From Paenibacillus endoradicis (GTDB lineage Bacteria; Bacillota; Bacilli; Paenibacillales; Paenibacillaceae): DNA of 64,000 nt. The notes beneath the pieces were generated by a model, which was not told where the DNA came from, made no database searches, and saw nothing but the letters and a program-made list of their open reading frames with translations. The stretch spans positions 124,001-188,000 of the forward strand of contig NZ_JANQBB010000004.1 of the NCBI RefSeq assembly GCF_024721975.1, read 5' to 3'. The position numbers and the translations under genes are program-made. Positions 17,557-26,608 of this stretch are shown piece by piece. Positions within the stretch are counted from its first letter, which is position 1; each line of letters begins with the position of its first letter.

Positions 17557-18795
17557 ATGTTTGAAACCTTACTGTTGAACTTCTTATTTTTACTATTACC
17601 AGTGTTACTATTTATAATTTTCTTTGAGAATAGAGCCTATTCATATAATAGAATAATTATTGTATTTCTATCGGCAGTAGCTATGAGCCTCTGTATTGCC
17701 AAACCATTTAAACTCGACATTGGCTATATATTTGATCTGAGATATATTCCGTTTATTATTGTCGCTCTTTTTGGAGGGTACAAAAATGTTCTTCCGTTAT
17801 ACATACTCTTAAATGTTCACCGATTCTATGTAGGTGGGGAAGGGATAATTCAGTCGTTCCTTTTCTCAACAATACTAACGATATTAATACCACTATATAA
17901 TAAGAAATTTATGAAGCTTCATTCAAAAGGTCGCATTATAGCAGCAACTGTTATTGCTTTTCTAACGATGGCATTTTACCTGTTTACATTAAGTTTTAAT
18001 CATGGGGCTTTAAATCAACAATTCTGGATACTCACAATTAATGCTTTTACAACTCATGTGGGAGTAATGATTGTCATTATGATCTTAATAGAGAAAATTA
18101 TCGACAATATAAAGAATCGTGATCGAATTATTCAATCGGAAAGATTGAATGTCGTTAGTGAGTTAGCTGCTAGTGTTTCACATGAAATAAGAAATCCTCT
18201 TACGGTGACGAGTGGTTTTCTGCAATTGTTAAGAAAATCTAAGACAATCACCAAGGAGGAGAAAACTTATGTAGAACTATCGTTACAAGAATTACAAAGG
18301 GCTGAAAAAATCGTTAGCGACTATCTTTTATATTCTAAGCCTCAATCCGAAAATATGGTTTATTCCAACATGAGTGAGGAATCACAATATACGAAAAATA
18401 TTATTACGCCATATGCTTCTATACATAAGGTAGAAGTGGTGTTTACTTTTAATAACACTCTTAATAAAAATTATGATCGTAATCAAATCCAGCAATGTCT
18501 AATTAATTTATACAAAAACGGTATTGAAGCCATGAAAGAAAACGATGGAGGTAAGCTATATATTGATATATCAGAAAAGAAGCAAAACATAATAATTAAG
18601 ATTCGCGATACCGGAATCGGAATGTCAAAGGAAGAAATCTCTCGTCTTGGAAAGCCCTATTATTCTACTAAAGAAGAAGGTACGGGGCTTGGTATGCTTA
18701 TGGTCTACAGTACCATTAATAAAGTAAAAGGGAATATTGAAGTCGATAGTGAAAAAGGTAAAGGTACAACTTTCCTTATAACTATTCCAACATAG
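17557..18795 (+). CDS. KinB-like sensor histidine kinase with 5TM-LYT-type sensor
   Basis: About 412 residues. The N-terminal 190 residues form six or so membrane helices with a FGGYKNVLPLYILLNVHRFYVGGEG loop characteristic of 5TM-5TMR_LYT sensors. HisKA follows with ASVSHEIRNPLTVTSGFLQLL, then HATPase_c with NLYKNGIEA, DTGIGMS and GTGLGM boxes. ATG 17557 is preferred to an upstream TTG/ATG because GGGAG lies 8 bases before it and the protein then begins in a hydrophobic helix. No adjacent response regulator: an orphan kinase, probably a sporulation phosphorelay input, paralogous to 687-1901. Confidence 0.85.
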   Translation: MFETLLLNFLFLLLPVLLFIIFFENRAYSYNRIIIVFLSAVAMSLCIAKPFKLDIGYIFDLRYIPFIIVALFGGYKNVLPLYILLNVHRFYVGGEGIIQSFLFSTILTILIPLYNKKFMKLHSKGRIIAATVIAFLTMAFYLFTLSFNHGALNQQFWILTINAFTTHVGVMIVIMILIEKIIDNIKNRDRIIQSERLNVVSELAASVSHEIRNPLTVTSGFLQLLRKSKTITKEEKTYVELSLQELQRAEKIVSDYLLYSKPQSENMVYSNMSEESQYTKNIITPYASIHKVEVVFTFNNTLNKNYDRNQIQQCLINLYKNGIEAMKENDGGKLYIDISEKKQNIIIKIRDTGIGMSKEEISRLGKPYYSTKEEGTGLGMLMVYSTINKVKGNIEVDSEKGKGTTFLITIPT

Positions 18796-18838
18796 ATATG
18801 CGATCAACCATATAATGGAGCACAATAGCAAGCTTAAT

Positions 18839-18881
18839 AAAACTACAATAAAGGGATAAACATCCCTTTATTGTAGTTTTT
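18839..18881 (+). terminator. Terminator of the orphan kinase gene
   Basis: Long stem (about 19 bases each arm, AAAACTACAATAAAGGGAT and its complement) with an AAAC loop and a T-rich end. Confidence 0.85.
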
Positions 18882-18904
18882 ACTTTATATATAACTAAAA
18901 GTAT

Positions 18905-18918
18905 TGAAACCGTTTTCG
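18905..18918 (+). promoter_or_regulatory. cre/LacI-like operator before the GH2 gene
   Basis: TGAAACCGTTTTCG fits the CcpA/LacI-family palindrome in 13 of 14 positions. Its reverse complement differs by one base from the site at 23831-23844 before the GPH symporter. It lies 111 bases before the coding start. Confidence 0.6.
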
Positions 18919-19028
18919 TAAATGGTTGCTTATACTACTAATAGTTGAAATTAATTCTTATAAGATAATTTTCAATATTCTACAATAGCGAATAAGAACA
19001 TAAAAAATCATTGTAGGAGGCTCACGTA

Positions 19029-21302
19029 ATGAGAAAAACACAAGATTGGAATCATAATTGGCAGTTTATCAAAACAGACGGCGATTTTCATAACATTGAA
19101 ATAGATGAATCAAACTTTGAAGCAGTTACATTACCTCATACCTGGAATAATATCGATGGTCAGAGTACAGTAGATTATTATAAAGGAAAATGTTGGTATA
19201 GAAAAAACTTTGAAAAGCCAGAAGTGGAAAGTGGCGGTAAGATTTTCGTTAAATTCGAGGCAGTTGCACAAGTAGCTGAAGTGTATGTAAATGGGAAGTT
19301 TGTTGTAGAGCATCGCGGTGGATACTCAGCATTTTTTGCAGATATTACAGATTATATAGTGGATGGTCATAATATCATTGCTGTCTCGGCAGATAATGCT
19401 GCAAAAAATGTTTATCCTCAAAGTTCTGATTTTACTTTCTTTGGTGGGATTTATCGACATGTTACTTTAATTACAGTACCGAGTAATCATTTCTCATTCG
19501 ATGAAGATGGAAGTGACGGCGTATTCCTCACTCCTCACGTAGACGGATATGTAGATGTTAAAGGTTTTGTTACTGGTGCAGACAATAGTAAGGCAACAAT
19601 TAATGTATTGAATGCTCAAGGTGAACTTGTAGCAACTGCAATCAATGACGTGAACAATGGCAAATTCGATTCTAAGGTAGAAGTTGCTAGTCCACACTTA
19701 TGGCAAGGAATAGATGATCCATATCTTTATACGGCTCAAGTGGAGCTAACTGTGGATGGACAACAAGTGGATAACTTATGTTATCGAATTGGATTCCGTA
19801 GCTTTGTAGTTGATATCGAGCGTGGTTTCATTCTGAACGGAATAGAAACTCCATTAAGAGGTGTTGCCAAACACCAATGTCGTGAAGATAAAGGAACTGC
19901 TGTATCACATGCAGACCAGATGGAAGATATGGAACTGATATTAGAGATGGGTGCGAATACGGTTCGTTTATCTCATTATCAATACGCGCCAATTGCCTAT
20001 GACCTAGCGGACGAAATGGGTCTAGCGCTATGGACTGAAATTCCGTTTATTACAGTATTTGAAGCGGGAAAAGAATATAAAGAAAATGCTAAATCACAAA
20101 TGATCGAGTTAATAAGACAAAATTATAATCACCCTTCTGTTATTGTATGGGGGCTCGGGAATGAATTAACAATTGGCGGGGAAAGCGAAGCACTTTATGA
20201 AGAACTACGTGCATTAAATGACTTAACTCATGCATTAGATTCTACAAGATTAACTGCTCTTGCCAATATGTCTCTTACTAAAAAGGGTAGCGCATTGAGA
20301 GAGATTACTGATATCATCAGTTACAATCAATATTTGGGATGGTATACAGGAACAATTGAAAATAATGCGGCTTGGATGGATCAAATTCACGAAGAGGATC
20401 CCAATATTGCAGTTGGCGTTAGTGAATACGGTGCCGATGCAGTAATGAAATGGCATAGTTCTAATCCGAAGAAAAAAGATTACACGGAAGAATACCAAGC
20501 ACTATATCATGAAGGAAATGTAAAATATATATCTGAACGACCGTTTTTATGGGCGACACATGTCTGGAATATGTTTGATTTTGCTGCAGCATTCCGAGAT
20601 GAAGGTAGCTCAGTTGGACGTAACAACAAAGGTCTAGTAACTTTCGATAGAAAGACGAAGAAAGAAGCTTTCTATCTCTATAAAGCTTATTGGTCCAAAA
20701 ATAAATTTGTTCATATTTGTGGTAGAAGATATGTTCAAAGAGCAGAAGAAAAAATTGAAGTTAAAATCTATTCCAACTGTGAGCGAGTAACATTATCTAT
20801 TAATAACGGTGAAAAGATTACGCAAGAAGGTAATAAGATCTTTATCTTTAACGATGTTCCGCTAGTAATGGGCGAGAATACGTTACTTGTAACAGCACCA
20901 GGTGGCTATGCAGATCATATTGTTCTTGAAAGAGTAGCAGAACCGAATGCTGAGTATGTATTGCCGGTAGTTGAAGTGGAATTGAGCGATGAGGTAGAGC
21001 AGTGGTTCATCAATTTAGTTCCAAAAAGTGATGAATTATCATTCCCGGAAGGATATTATAGTGTGCGAGATGACTTTGATACTCTTTTCGCAAATGCAGA
21101 AGCAGCAGAAGCGCTACAAACGATAATCTTTGAGCCAATTCGTATTGACAGTGAAGCTACTGGAGTAGTAAATGGTATGCAAGATGTTGCTACTAAAGCA
21201 GGAAGTATTACTTTTGAAGCCATCTGGGAGTTCCTCGGTAAAAGATTACCAAGTACAGCAATACTATTGTTGAATGAAAAATTAACACAAATTAAGAAGT
21301 AA
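19029..21302 (+). CDS. Glycoside hydrolase family 2 enzyme
   Basis: A 757-residue cytoplasmic enzyme (no signal peptide) with the GH2 order: jelly-roll sugar-binding domain (residues 1-150), immunoglobulin-like domain (about 165-260), TIM barrel (265-560) and a C-terminal beta domain (DUF4982-like). The acid/base is Glu379 in VIVWGLGNEL and the nucleophile Glu466 in GVSEYGAD. The family includes beta-galactosidases, beta-glucuronidases and beta-mannosidases; the sequence does not decide which. An AGGAGG site precedes the ATG. Its operator is shared with the GPH symporter gene at 22307-23722, the probable substrate importer. Confidence 0.92.
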   Translation: MRKTQDWNHNWQFIKTDGDFHNIEIDESNFEAVTLPHTWNNIDGQSTVDYYKGKCWYRKNFEKPEVESGGKIFVKFEAVAQVAEVYVNGKFVVEHRGGYSAFFADITDYIVDGHNIIAVSADNAAKNVYPQSSDFTFFGGIYRHVTLITVPSNHFSFDEDGSDGVFLTPHVDGYVDVKGFVTGADNSKATINVLNAQGELVATAINDVNNGKFDSKVEVASPHLWQGIDDPYLYTAQVELTVDGQQVDNLCYRIGFRSFVVDIERGFILNGIETPLRGVAKHQCREDKGTAVSHADQMEDMELILEMGANTVRLSHYQYAPIAYDLADEMGLALWTEIPFITVFEAGKEYKENAKSQMIELIRQNYNHPSVIVWGLGNELTIGGESEALYEELRALNDLTHALDSTRLTALANMSLTKKGSALREITDIISYNQYLGWYTGTIENNAAWMDQIHEEDPNIAVGVSEYGADAVMKWHSSNPKKKDYTEEYQALYHEGNVKYISERPFLWATHVWNMFDFAAAFRDEGSSVGRNNKGLVTFDRKTKKEAFYLYKAYWSKNKFVHICGRRYVQRAEEKIEVKIYSNCERVTLSINNGEKITQEGNKIFIFNDVPLVMGENTLLVTAPGGYADHIVLERVAEPNAEYVLPVVEVELSDEVEQWFINLVPKSDELSFPEGYYSVRDDFDTLFANAEAAEALQTIIFEPIRIDSEATGVVNGMQDVATKAGSITFEAIWEFLGKRLPSTAILLLNEKLTQIKK

Positions 21303-21306
21303 AGAT

Positions 21307-21343
21307 GAAAAGATGATTTCGATTATTCGAAATCATCTTTTTT
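21307..21343. terminator. Terminator between GH2 and TetR genes
   Basis: Arms of 14-15 bases (21307-21322, 21327-21342) with flanking A and T runs between convergent genes. Confidence 0.75.
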
Positions 21344-21379
21344 GTGCATATATAACTTATACTGAAATTTTATTAAGTG

Positions 21380-21925
21380 TTATTGGTTATAATCTGCAAG
21401 TGTGTTTTTAATAATGTTTGCAATGGTATGATGAGCTTCCGATTCTTTTTCGGCAGTGTTTAAATAATCGAGTCCAATGGAAGAAAGTCCGCCATTCAGA
21501 TACTCAAACGTTATTTTGAATTTGTCGTCACCTTCTAGATCAGGACGTTGTCTATATATTTCCTTTAAATTAGCATCTGCAATTTTTCTAAAGAACACTT
21601 CTTTGCGGGCATGTCTAATCAGATGTGTACTTAAAGGTTGAAGTGATCTAAAGGTAGTAGTTATTATATTTACATATTGAACAGGATCAGTAAAAATAGT
21701 CAAAATATCATCTAAATCAGAAATATACTTGTTTACTAATTCATTCTCGATATGATCCACCAATGCATATATATCTTCATAGTGTCGATAGAAAGTAGTT
21801 TTGTTAATCATAGATAAATCGGTAAGTTCTTTTATCGTAATTTTTTCAATCCGTTTTGTTTCTATAAGTTGTTTAAAAGCATTGGTGATAATAATATTCG
21901 TTTTGTAAACTCTTTTATCTATCAT
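21380..21925 (-). CDS. TetR/AcrR family transcriptional regulator
   Basis: A 181-residue protein with a short N-terminal HTH (ITIKELTDLSMINKTTFYRHYEDIYALVDHIE, residues about 28-58) and a C-terminal domain of the TetR_C_7 kind seen in many DhaS/YbiH-like regulators. GGAAGG precedes the ATG. It lies between the GH2 gene and the GPH symporter gene, and may regulate one or both; no inverted-repeat operator of its own could be assigned with confidence. Confidence 0.85.
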   Translation of the reverse strand: MIDKRVYKTNIIITNAFKQLIETKRIEKITIKELTDLSMINKTTFYRHYEDIYALVDHIENELVNKYISDLDDILTIFTDPVQYVNIITTTFRSLQPLSTHLIRHARKEVFFRKIADANLKEIYRQRPDLEGDDKFKITFEYLNGGLSSIGLDYLNTAEKESEAHHTIANIIKNTLADYNQ

Positions 21926-22195
21926 GATTCAACGACCTTCCTACTAGTAACATCTGTGTATGAAACGCATCTGTATTGTCAAAATATTAGCAAGAATTAC
22001 TCTTTATCTCTATTCTATCACAAATTGTTTATTGGATTTATTTCTACAATGTAAATATTTATCGTAATAATTCAAGTTCATAATCGGTGTTACAGCCGCT
22101 CAGGAAGTGAGTATATAAGGTGAGGAGTTGCGAATGGTACATCGTAGTTTATTAAATAATAATTCCTCACGAGGAAAGGGCCGTCTAATAACTCT

Positions 22196-22248
22196 CAAAA
22201 AAAAGGGTTGCTCTGAAAGTCGAAATGGTACCGACTTTCAGAGCAACC
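22196..22248 (-). terminator. Strong terminator of the GPH symporter gene
   Basis: Perfect 17-base arms (22206-22222, 22232-22248), followed on the minus strand by a run of nine T. The rest of 21926-22195 shows no supported gene, only a GTGAGGA/TCCTCAC inverted pair with a long loop near 22120-22172. Confidence 0.85.
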
Positions 22249-22306
22249 TTCCTATTTTAAGTTGTTTAATTGACTATGTTAGATTCTTCTATCGCTTGAT
22301 TGTTAT

Positions 22307-23722
22307 TTACTGTTGTTCTAATTTTCTCTTTTCAGCTAAATCAATGGCTAACTGATTTGTACGCTGTTTATTTAGTGGATAAAAAACTCCTAATAGTATG
22401 AAAATCATAAAATACATAATCCCTGGTACTAACGTCGAAAGAGAATAAATACCACTCAGCGAAGCTTCTGTCTGTACATCTAGTGTTGCATCATATCCAA
22501 CAAGGGCAATGGCGAAACCACCAATACCACCAGCTAGAGCTTGTCCAACTTTTCTAGTCATTGCTGTAAATGAGAAAACGGTTGCATCTTCACGAAGTCC
22601 AGTCGAATATTCATGATAATCGATAACGTCTGTAATAAATGCCCAACTTGTTAAGCCAAAGAAAGAAAATGAAAACATTGAGACACTTGAAATAAGAATA
22701 AATTGAATAGCCGTTAAATCTTTTAAGAAGAATAGAAGCAGGTAAGTAAGCGCTGAAATTAACAGACCAGCAGCTGAAATTTCTTTTTTACCAAATCTTT
22801 TTACAAGTGGCTTAACTAACGGTACTGCAACTATCATTGTAGCAATTTGTACAAGACCTACCAAACTCAATGCTTCTGTGTTACTAAAATACTCTTTGAA
22901 TAAGTACGTATTAACCGTATTTACTAGTAATGAACTTACTGTAACGATAAGCATTGAAGTTACTACCCAAATGAAAGGTTTGTTTTTCATTAGATGTTTA
23001 AATGATCGCCCGAAATTTCCTTTTTTCTTTTCAGTTGATTGGACTACAACACGTTCCGTTGTTAATTTGAAACATGCAAAATAACAAGCAATTGCAATAA
23101 CAGCAAAAATAACGGCTGTCATAAATAAACGGTTGGCATCAAGTTTGTTATCGACAAATATAATTAGTGGTGCAAGAACACCGATAAGTATACCAGCCAA
23201 CATGGAACCTGTTGTTCTCCAAGTTGATAAAGTCGTTCGTTCAACGGGGTCATTGGTAATGACAGAAGCCATTGATCCATAAGGAATACTTACTGTACTA
23301 TATAATGTTCCCCAAACAATATAAGTGACGAAAGCCCACGCTAGATAGAAGCCATTCGACATACCTGGAATATGGACGAACATCAATATACCAGTTACTA
23401 CAAGAGGTAGAGACATTCTGAGAATCCATGGTTTAAATTTTCCGTGTTTAGTTGTGCCTCTTGAGTCAATATATCTCCCCCATGCGACATCTGCAAAACC
23501 ATCCCATAGACGTGCAATAAAGAAGATTACACCTACTGCTGCAGCATTAATATGAAATACATCAGTATAGAAAATCATTAAGTAACTACTAACTAACAGA
23601 AAAAAGAAATCGTTTCCACAATCGCCTAATAAATATCCGAATTTATCTCTTAACCCAAATGGACGTTTAGTTTGTCCTTGTACTTTGACAGTTTGTGTGG
23701 TTTCTAATTGAGTCATACTCAT
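22307..23722 (-). CDS. GPH-family sugar:cation symporter (second)
   Basis: A 471-residue, twelve-helix MFS protein with GPH hallmarks: RDKFGYLLGDCGNDFFF at the start, NDPVERTTLSTWRTTGS after helix 4 and DVIDYHEYSTGLREDATVFS near residue 370. AGGAGG lies 10 bases before the first ATG. It probably imports the substrate of the GH2 enzyme, since a near-identical operator lies upstream of both. Paralogous to the symporter at 11678-13045 but clearly diverged. Confidence 0.9.
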   Translation of the reverse strand: MSMTQLETTQTVKVQGQTKRPFGLRDKFGYLLGDCGNDFFFLLVSSYLMIFYTDVFHINAAAVGVIFFIARLWDGFADVAWGRYIDSRGTTKHGKFKPWILRMSLPLVVTGILMFVHIPGMSNGFYLAWAFVTYIVWGTLYSTVSIPYGSMASVITNDPVERTTLSTWRTTGSMLAGILIGVLAPLIIFVDNKLDANRLFMTAVIFAVIAIACYFACFKLTTERVVVQSTEKKKGNFGRSFKHLMKNKPFIWVVTSMLIVTVSSLLVNTVNTYLFKEYFSNTEALSLVGLVQIATMIVAVPLVKPLVKRFGKKEISAAGLLISALTYLLLFFLKDLTAIQFILISSVSMFSFSFFGLTSWAFITDVIDYHEYSTGLREDATVFSFTAMTRKVGQALAGGIGGFAIALVGYDATLDVQTEASLSGIYSLSTLVPGIMYFMIFILLGVFYPLNKQRTNQLAIDLAEKRKLEQQ

Positions 23723-23830
23723 TATGTTTCTGTCCTCCTAGTGTGAACTATTCTTCTTTTATATTGTAAAATATTATAAAAAACGTTATAAGAATCAATA
23801 TTTTCTATCAGTAGTATATGCAACTAATTT

Positions 23831-23844
23831 TGAAAACGGTTTCA
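23831..23844 (-). promoter_or_regulatory. cre/LacI-like operator before the GPH symporter
   Basis: TGAAAACGGTTTCA matches the cre consensus at every conserved position. It is 109 bases upstream of the symporter start. The mirror site at 18905-18918 precedes the GH2 gene. Confidence 0.65.
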
Positions 23845-23965
23845 TATATCTTTCATATCTAATCGAAAAGAGTAGGGGAAACGGTAGTTAACTGTAACAA
23901 GGGATTGAAATGCTCTTATAGAATACATATTAAATAGATGCTTAATCAAGTGGGAGGTTGAATGA

Positions 23966-24412
23966 TTGAAAACAATACAAAATATGTTTAAACATTTGCA
24001 CTGGGCAAATCAACGTATTCTAGAAACTTTGCAAAATTGTAAAGCAGACGACCAACAGGTACGTCTTTTTCTTCATATTTTATGTGCAGAACAAGTATGG
24101 ATAACTAGATTGCAAGGAAAGGATAGTTCAAAATTGCCAATCTGGTCTGATGGTGATCTTGCAGCATGTACAAATCTTAGTCAACAAAATGTAGAAAGCT
24201 ACACAACGTTTCTCAATCAATTAGCACATACAGATCTAGATAATGTAATAACATACTCCAATAGTAAAGGGGAACAGTTTAACAGTTCGATACGAGAAAT
24301 TTTAACTCATGTAGCACTTCATGGTCAGTATCATCGAGGACAAATTAATATGCGGCTCAGGCAAGCTGGATGTGACCCCGTTAGTACGGACTATATTGTA
24401 TTTGTAAGATAA
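23966..24412 (+). CDS. DinB-family protein
   Basis: A 148-residue four-helix bundle of the DinB/YfiT type. Likely metal-binding histidines are in LFLHILCAEQVW (about residue 37) and LTHVALHGQYHRGQI (about residues 113-122), the usual three-His pattern. The start is TTG at 23966: GGGAGG lies 8 bases upstream, while the nearby ATG at 23962 is out of frame and stops quickly. Members are metal-dependent, sometimes thiol transferases; the role here is unknown. It appears monocistronic. Confidence 0.85.
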   Translation: MKTIQNMFKHLHWANQRILETLQNCKADDQQVRLFLHILCAEQVWITRLQGKDSSKLPIWSDGDLAACTNLSQQNVESYTTFLNQLAHTDLDNVITYSNSKGEQFNSSIREILTHVALHGQYHRGQINMRLRQAGCDPVSTDYIVFVR

Positions 24413-24425
24413 ATAAGGTACGTTA

Positions 24426-24460
24426 ATAAGCCCATTCTGACATAATAGAATGGGCTTATA
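24426..24460 (+). terminator. Terminator of the dinB-like gene
   Basis: Thirteen-base perfect arms (24426-24438, 24447-24459). Confidence 0.75.
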
Positions 24461-24616
24461 ATATTTCTTTGTTTACTGAATAAACAAAGTCTGTTAATCT
24501 AGATGTGATACCCGTATAAACAAAATGCTTTACTCCGTTTGGGCGGGGAGAAAGTAATGAATAGAAATATTTTTTTGTACATTTCAAGCAATTAAAATAT
24601 GGAGGGAATAATTTAG

Positions 24617-25477
24617 ATGACTAATCAAGCGAAGAAAGTAGTTGTAACTGGTGGAAGTGGTATGTTGGGCCGCTGGGTAGTTAAACATTTGGTGGAACAT
24701 GGATATAATGTACTGAACGTCGATACACGTCAACCAGAGGAGTCTATTTGTCCCACGTTAATCGTTGATCTTGAAGATTTGGGACAAACATATGGTGCAC
24801 TGGCTGGTGCTTATGCAGTTATTCATATGGCGGCAATTCCAAGAGCAGGAATGGTACCACCAGAGGTGACATTCCGTAATAATGTGATGGCTACTTACAA
24901 TGTTTTGGAAGCGGCTTCAGGACTCGGAATTAAGAAGGTTGTTGTTGCTTCTAGCGAATCTTCATACGGTATTTGCTTCGCTGTTCATCCGTTTGGTCCA
25001 CAATATGTGCCAATGGATGAAGCACATCCGCAACTTCCACAGGATAGCTACGGTTTGTCGAAAATTGTAGGTGAGTTAACTGCAGATATGTTCCACCGTA
25101 GATCCGGTATTCAAGTCGTGTCACTTCGTTTAGGCAACGTTATTCCTCCGGAGTGGTATGAGAAGTTCCCGTCATGGATTAATAATCCCGAAGAACGCGA
25201 ACGCATTTTGTGGAGCTATATCGATACTCGGGATGCTGCTGAAGCTTGTCGACTAGCGATTGAAGCAGAAGGACTTGGTTCTGTTGCGCTTAATCTCGGA
25301 TCGAATGAGACGAGTATGGCTGTACCTAGCCGCGAGCTAATGGCTGCACGTTATTCTGAGGTTACTGATTTCCGTGCTCCACTTGAAGGGCATGAAGCGC
25401 TACTTAATAGTGAAAAAGCAATGAAATTACTTGGCTGGGAGCCGAAATACAAGTGGCGTGAGCAACTTGAAAAGTAA
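24617..25477 (+). CDS. NAD(P)-dependent epimerase/dehydratase
   Basis: A 286-residue extended short-chain dehydrogenase. Rossmann motif TGGSGMLGRWV at about residues 11-21, an acidic residue at the end of strand 2 (NVDTRQ) that favours NAD, and the catalytic YGLSK (Tyr and Lys of YxxxK) at about residue 143 preceded by SSESSYG. Family members act on nucleotide sugars or sugar acids (for example uronate dehydrogenase). AGGGAA precedes the ATG. The product is probably cytoplasmic; the substrate is not assignable. Confidence 0.87.
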   Translation: MTNQAKKVVVTGGSGMLGRWVVKHLVEHGYNVLNVDTRQPEESICPTLIVDLEDLGQTYGALAGAYAVIHMAAIPRAGMVPPEVTFRNNVMATYNVLEAASGLGIKKVVVASSESSYGICFAVHPFGPQYVPMDEAHPQLPQDSYGLSKIVGELTADMFHRRSGIQVVSLRLGNVIPPEWYEKFPSWINNPEERERILWSYIDTRDAAEACRLAIEAEGLGSVALNLGSNETSMAVPSRELMAARYSEVTDFRAPLEGHEALLNSEKAMKLLGWEPKYKWREQLEK

Positions 25478-25486
25478 TGGATAAGT

Positions 25487-25535
25487 AGGAGGTTGTTCTA
25501 TCTCATGTTAGTATGAGAGGGACAATCTCTTTTTC
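25487..25535 (+). terminator. Imperfect terminator hairpin
   Basis: GAGGTTGT...ATCTCAT pairs with ATGAGA...ACAATCTC, followed by TTTTTC, between the epimerase and EamA genes. Confidence 0.55.
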
Positions 25536-25565
25536 GTAAATCTATCTCAGAGAAGGTGTTACTTC

Positions 25566-26462
25566 GTGGGTTATTTTCTACTCCTACTAGCGACATTAGC
25601 ATGGAGCTTTGTTGGAGTTCTAGTCAAAACAGCGTCGACAATGGTAGATAGCTCAATTATCTCGTTCGCTCGTTTTTTCTTCGGTGTCATCTGTCTTATC
25701 ATCTTTCTCTATGTACGTGATGGTAAGCTGCAAATTCGGGTGGGATTGAAATGGATTTGGATTGGGGCAATAGCGAAAGCAGTTAATTATATGCTTGAAA
25801 ATATAGCGCTAAAAATCGGCTACTCCTACGGTAATATTCTCGTTCAACCTGTTCAGACCGTTGTATTGTTGTTTGCGGCGGGACTGTTGTTTAAGGAGAA
25901 AATATCAATTAAAGGTTGGATTTCGGCAGCATTTTGCGTAGCTGGTGTAATTGTAGTGGGTTGGAATGGAACGCCGCTTGATGAACTTATGAGTGGAGGA
26001 GGATTAACGACACTGTTGTTTACACTTGCCGGAATCGGTGCTGCTGTACACGTACTCAGCCAGCGTATGCTGCTAAAGACTATGGACAACGGGAATATGA
26101 ACTTATCTGTCTTCATGATGAGTACATTAATCGTTGCTGTTCCAATGCCGATACAATCTCATGGTGTTATCGGACCGATAACCGTATGGGCGTGTGGAGC
26201 TTTAGTACTGCTTGGCGTAATTACAGGTCTAAGCTTTTTCTGGTTCGCAGAAGCAATTAAGAAAGTACCTTTTGCCGTCGTAGCAATTGTAGGAAATAGC
26301 ACCGTCCTGTTTGCAATATTGTGGTCATATTTATTTTTTAATGACCCAATTACTATTTACATTATAATCGGTACATTAATATTCGTTGCGGGAATCATAC
26401 TAATGAATTTTAAGATGCCACATGCGAGAGTTAGAAAGTCATCAACATTAAATCATCCATAA
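25566..26462 (+). CDS. EamA-family (DMT) transporter
   Basis: A 298-residue membrane protein with ten predicted helices in two EamA repeats (about residues 1-135 and 150-285). Typical features include the N-terminal WSFVGVLVKTA and the Asn/Gly-rich ends of helices 4 and 9. GTG at 25566 is the start, 7 bases after GAGAAGGTG. DMT proteins export metabolites or amino acids; no substrate clue is visible beyond the neighbouring epimerase. Confidence 0.87.
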   Translation: MGYFLLLLATLAWSFVGVLVKTASTMVDSSIISFARFFFGVICLIIFLYVRDGKLQIRVGLKWIWIGAIAKAVNYMLENIALKIGYSYGNILVQPVQTVVLLFAAGLLFKEKISIKGWISAAFCVAGVIVVGWNGTPLDELMSGGGLTTLLFTLAGIGAAVHVLSQRMLLKTMDNGNMNLSVFMMSTLIVAVPMPIQSHGVIGPITVWACGALVLLGVITGLSFFWFAEAIKKVPFAVVAIVGNSTVLFAILWSYLFFNDPITIYIIIGTLIFVAGIILMNFKMPHARVRKSSTLNHP

Positions 26463-26515
26463 CATAGTGTTATTTTGTTTGAGAATATCAAATCAACACA
26501 GGATATGAATAACGG

Positions 26516-26560
26516 AAAATAGCGTTTCTAAGCCTTTTGGGCTTTAGAAACGCTATTTTT
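26516..26560. terminator. Bidirectional terminator between eamA-like and bceB-like genes
   Basis: Stem AATAGCGTTTCTAAAGCC-type arms (26518-26533 and 26539-26557 region) with T-run TTTTT, between convergent genes. Confidence 0.75.
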
Positions 26561-26608
26561 AATTATCGCTACTGCAATATGATTGAGGGAAAGCCTTTAA
26601 TTGTAGTT

